From positions 76,864,645 through 76,928,644 of the forward strand of contig OW121853.1 in NCBI GenBank assembly GCA_933228895.1: a stretch of DNA of 64,000 bases, given 5' to 3'. The number at the start of each line of letters is the position of its first letter. Position 1 is the first letter of the stretch. Source of the stretch: Platycnemis pennipes (Eukaryota; Arthropoda; Insecta; Odonata; Platycnemididae). Of this stretch, positions 63,191-64,000 are shown one piece after another. Position numbers and translations under genes: made by a program. The notes below the pieces were generated by a model. The model saw nothing but the letters and a program-made list of their open reading frames with translations. It was not told the DNA's origin and searched no databases.

Positions 63191-64000
63191 TCTATTACAC
63201 TGTAAAAAGTTGATCTGATTTTCAGTGCGATCTGAAATTAAGCGCTGTCTGATTTTAAGGTAGTGGTCTGAATTTAAAACTCATGATGCGTGAAAATCAG
63301 ACACACCTCCGTCTTATTTTAAGACCATAACCACTACATGTTGAAAATAAGATGGTTGTGATGGTTTACATTTTTACATTTAAAGTACACATTTTCATAT
63401 TATCTTTGAAGTTATTGTCCATGTGTTCCCATTTCAGTCCTGGAATCTTTTTTAATGGAAATTCTATGACTTACGTTTGCTCTATAGAAGAATTTAGTCA
63501 GTGAAACAGTATCATCGAATAAAAATATGAAACAGGGTTTTGCTTTGTGTTCGTGTGAAGTGTTTAAATATCTAGTATTTATAATTAGACATCGCATAAA
63601 AGTAGGCTTTGATTTCAATAGCAACCCGCATTGTTACGTGGTACTTATTTTCAGATAGGCCCATGCTGAATTTAAGACAGCCCTGGTCTTCAATTCAGCA
63701 TGGGACTATCTTAAAATAGGTCCCACCTGGTGTGATTTTCAGCCCTGCATCTGCCTTAAAATAAGACATCCCCTCAGAGTAGGCTTGAATTTCAATAGCA
63801 ACCCGCATTATTACCAGACCAGGGCTGTCTTAAATTCAGCATAGGCCTATCTGAAAATAAGTCCACTTGGTCTGATTTTCAGTCGTTCACCTGCCTTATT
63901 TTTAGACAAGATATTACTGCTGAAATTCAACATACCCTGTCTTAAAATTGTTGCATCTGAAATTCAGATCACTTTTGTACCTTAAAATCAGATCTACTTT
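63191..64000. repeat. R4: palindrome-word repeat, runs off the window
   Basis: Starts CACTGTAAAAAGTTGATC (compare CACAGTAAAAATTGCATC at 37915). It is built from variants of CTGATTTTCAG, CTGAAATTCAG, CTTAAAATAAG and CTGAATTTAAGAC. A pair of longer segments (63601-63720 and 63781-63860) repeats AGGCTTTGATTTCAATAGC / AGGCTTGAATTTCAATAGC. The right end is not in the window. Confidence 0.7.

Overview
The window looks like arthropod (probably insect) nuclear DNA. It has no operons or bacterial genes. It is AT-rich and dense with truncated non-LTR retrotransposons, Penelope-like (PLE) remnants, a Helitron, tRNA-derived SINEs and many TIR elements, and the only credible host genes are small and intron-split. 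The species cannot be named from the sequence alone.

The main result is a tandem array of one small, unrecognised gene, all copies on the minus strand. Three copies have a TATA box, an initiator 34 nt (genes 1 and 2) or 32 nt (gene 3) downstream, a 12-nt 5' leader, a short first coding exon (21, 24 and 27 codons), a phase-0 intron and a second coding exon (41, 41 and 42 codons plus stop). A splice donor follows 25-31 nt after the stop, and a terminal exon ends at a conserved AATAAA. The coding spans are 19471-20336 (gene 1, 62 aa), 32566-40586 (gene 2, 65 aa) and 51726-56780 (gene 3, 69 aa). Their terminal exons are at 15921-17025, 27129-27815 and 48590-49226. A fourth unit at about 11.9-14.6 kb keeps only the terminal exon, and its acceptor AG is mutated. 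About 250 bp of promoter, parts of both introns and about 300 bp of 3' flank are collinear between units, so whole gene units were duplicated. Genes 1 and 2 differ in exon 2 mostly at third codon positions. Gene 3 is more diverged and has a non-canonical GC donor.

Region by region. 0-11.7 kb: SINE, LINE, hAT-like and Harbinger-like insertions, a 2.2-kb TIR element with a 6-bp duplication, and an internally deleted Helitron with both ends. 11.7-20.7 kb: the broken unit 0, then gene 1 (the most compact unit). 20.7-26.4 kb: repeat remnants and unassigned sequence. 26.4-40.9 kb: gene 2, whose first intron is swollen to about 7.8 kb by LINEs, SINEs, a MITE, a 1.9-kb foldback element and a four-copy minisatellite. 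41-47.9 kb: SINEs, a hAT-like MITE, a PLE with reverse transcriptase and GIY-YIG remnants, and hairpin elements. 47.9-57.1 kb: gene 3 with LINEs, a pogo/Tigger-like element and a Harbinger-like element in its introns. 57.1-64 kb: nested LINE copies, a LINE reverse transcriptase remnant and a palindrome-rich repeat that runs off the window.

Labels used: LINE-A, jockey/CR1-like family whose 3' end is a (TAGATG)n-type tail after CCACACACCCTCGCGG; LINE-B, family whose ORF end carries IKWIDRVTNEEVLRR and a (GAT)n tail; SINE-1, -2 and -3, three tRNA-derived families; R2, R3 and R4, unclassified repeats. All comparisons were made by eye; no database was searched.
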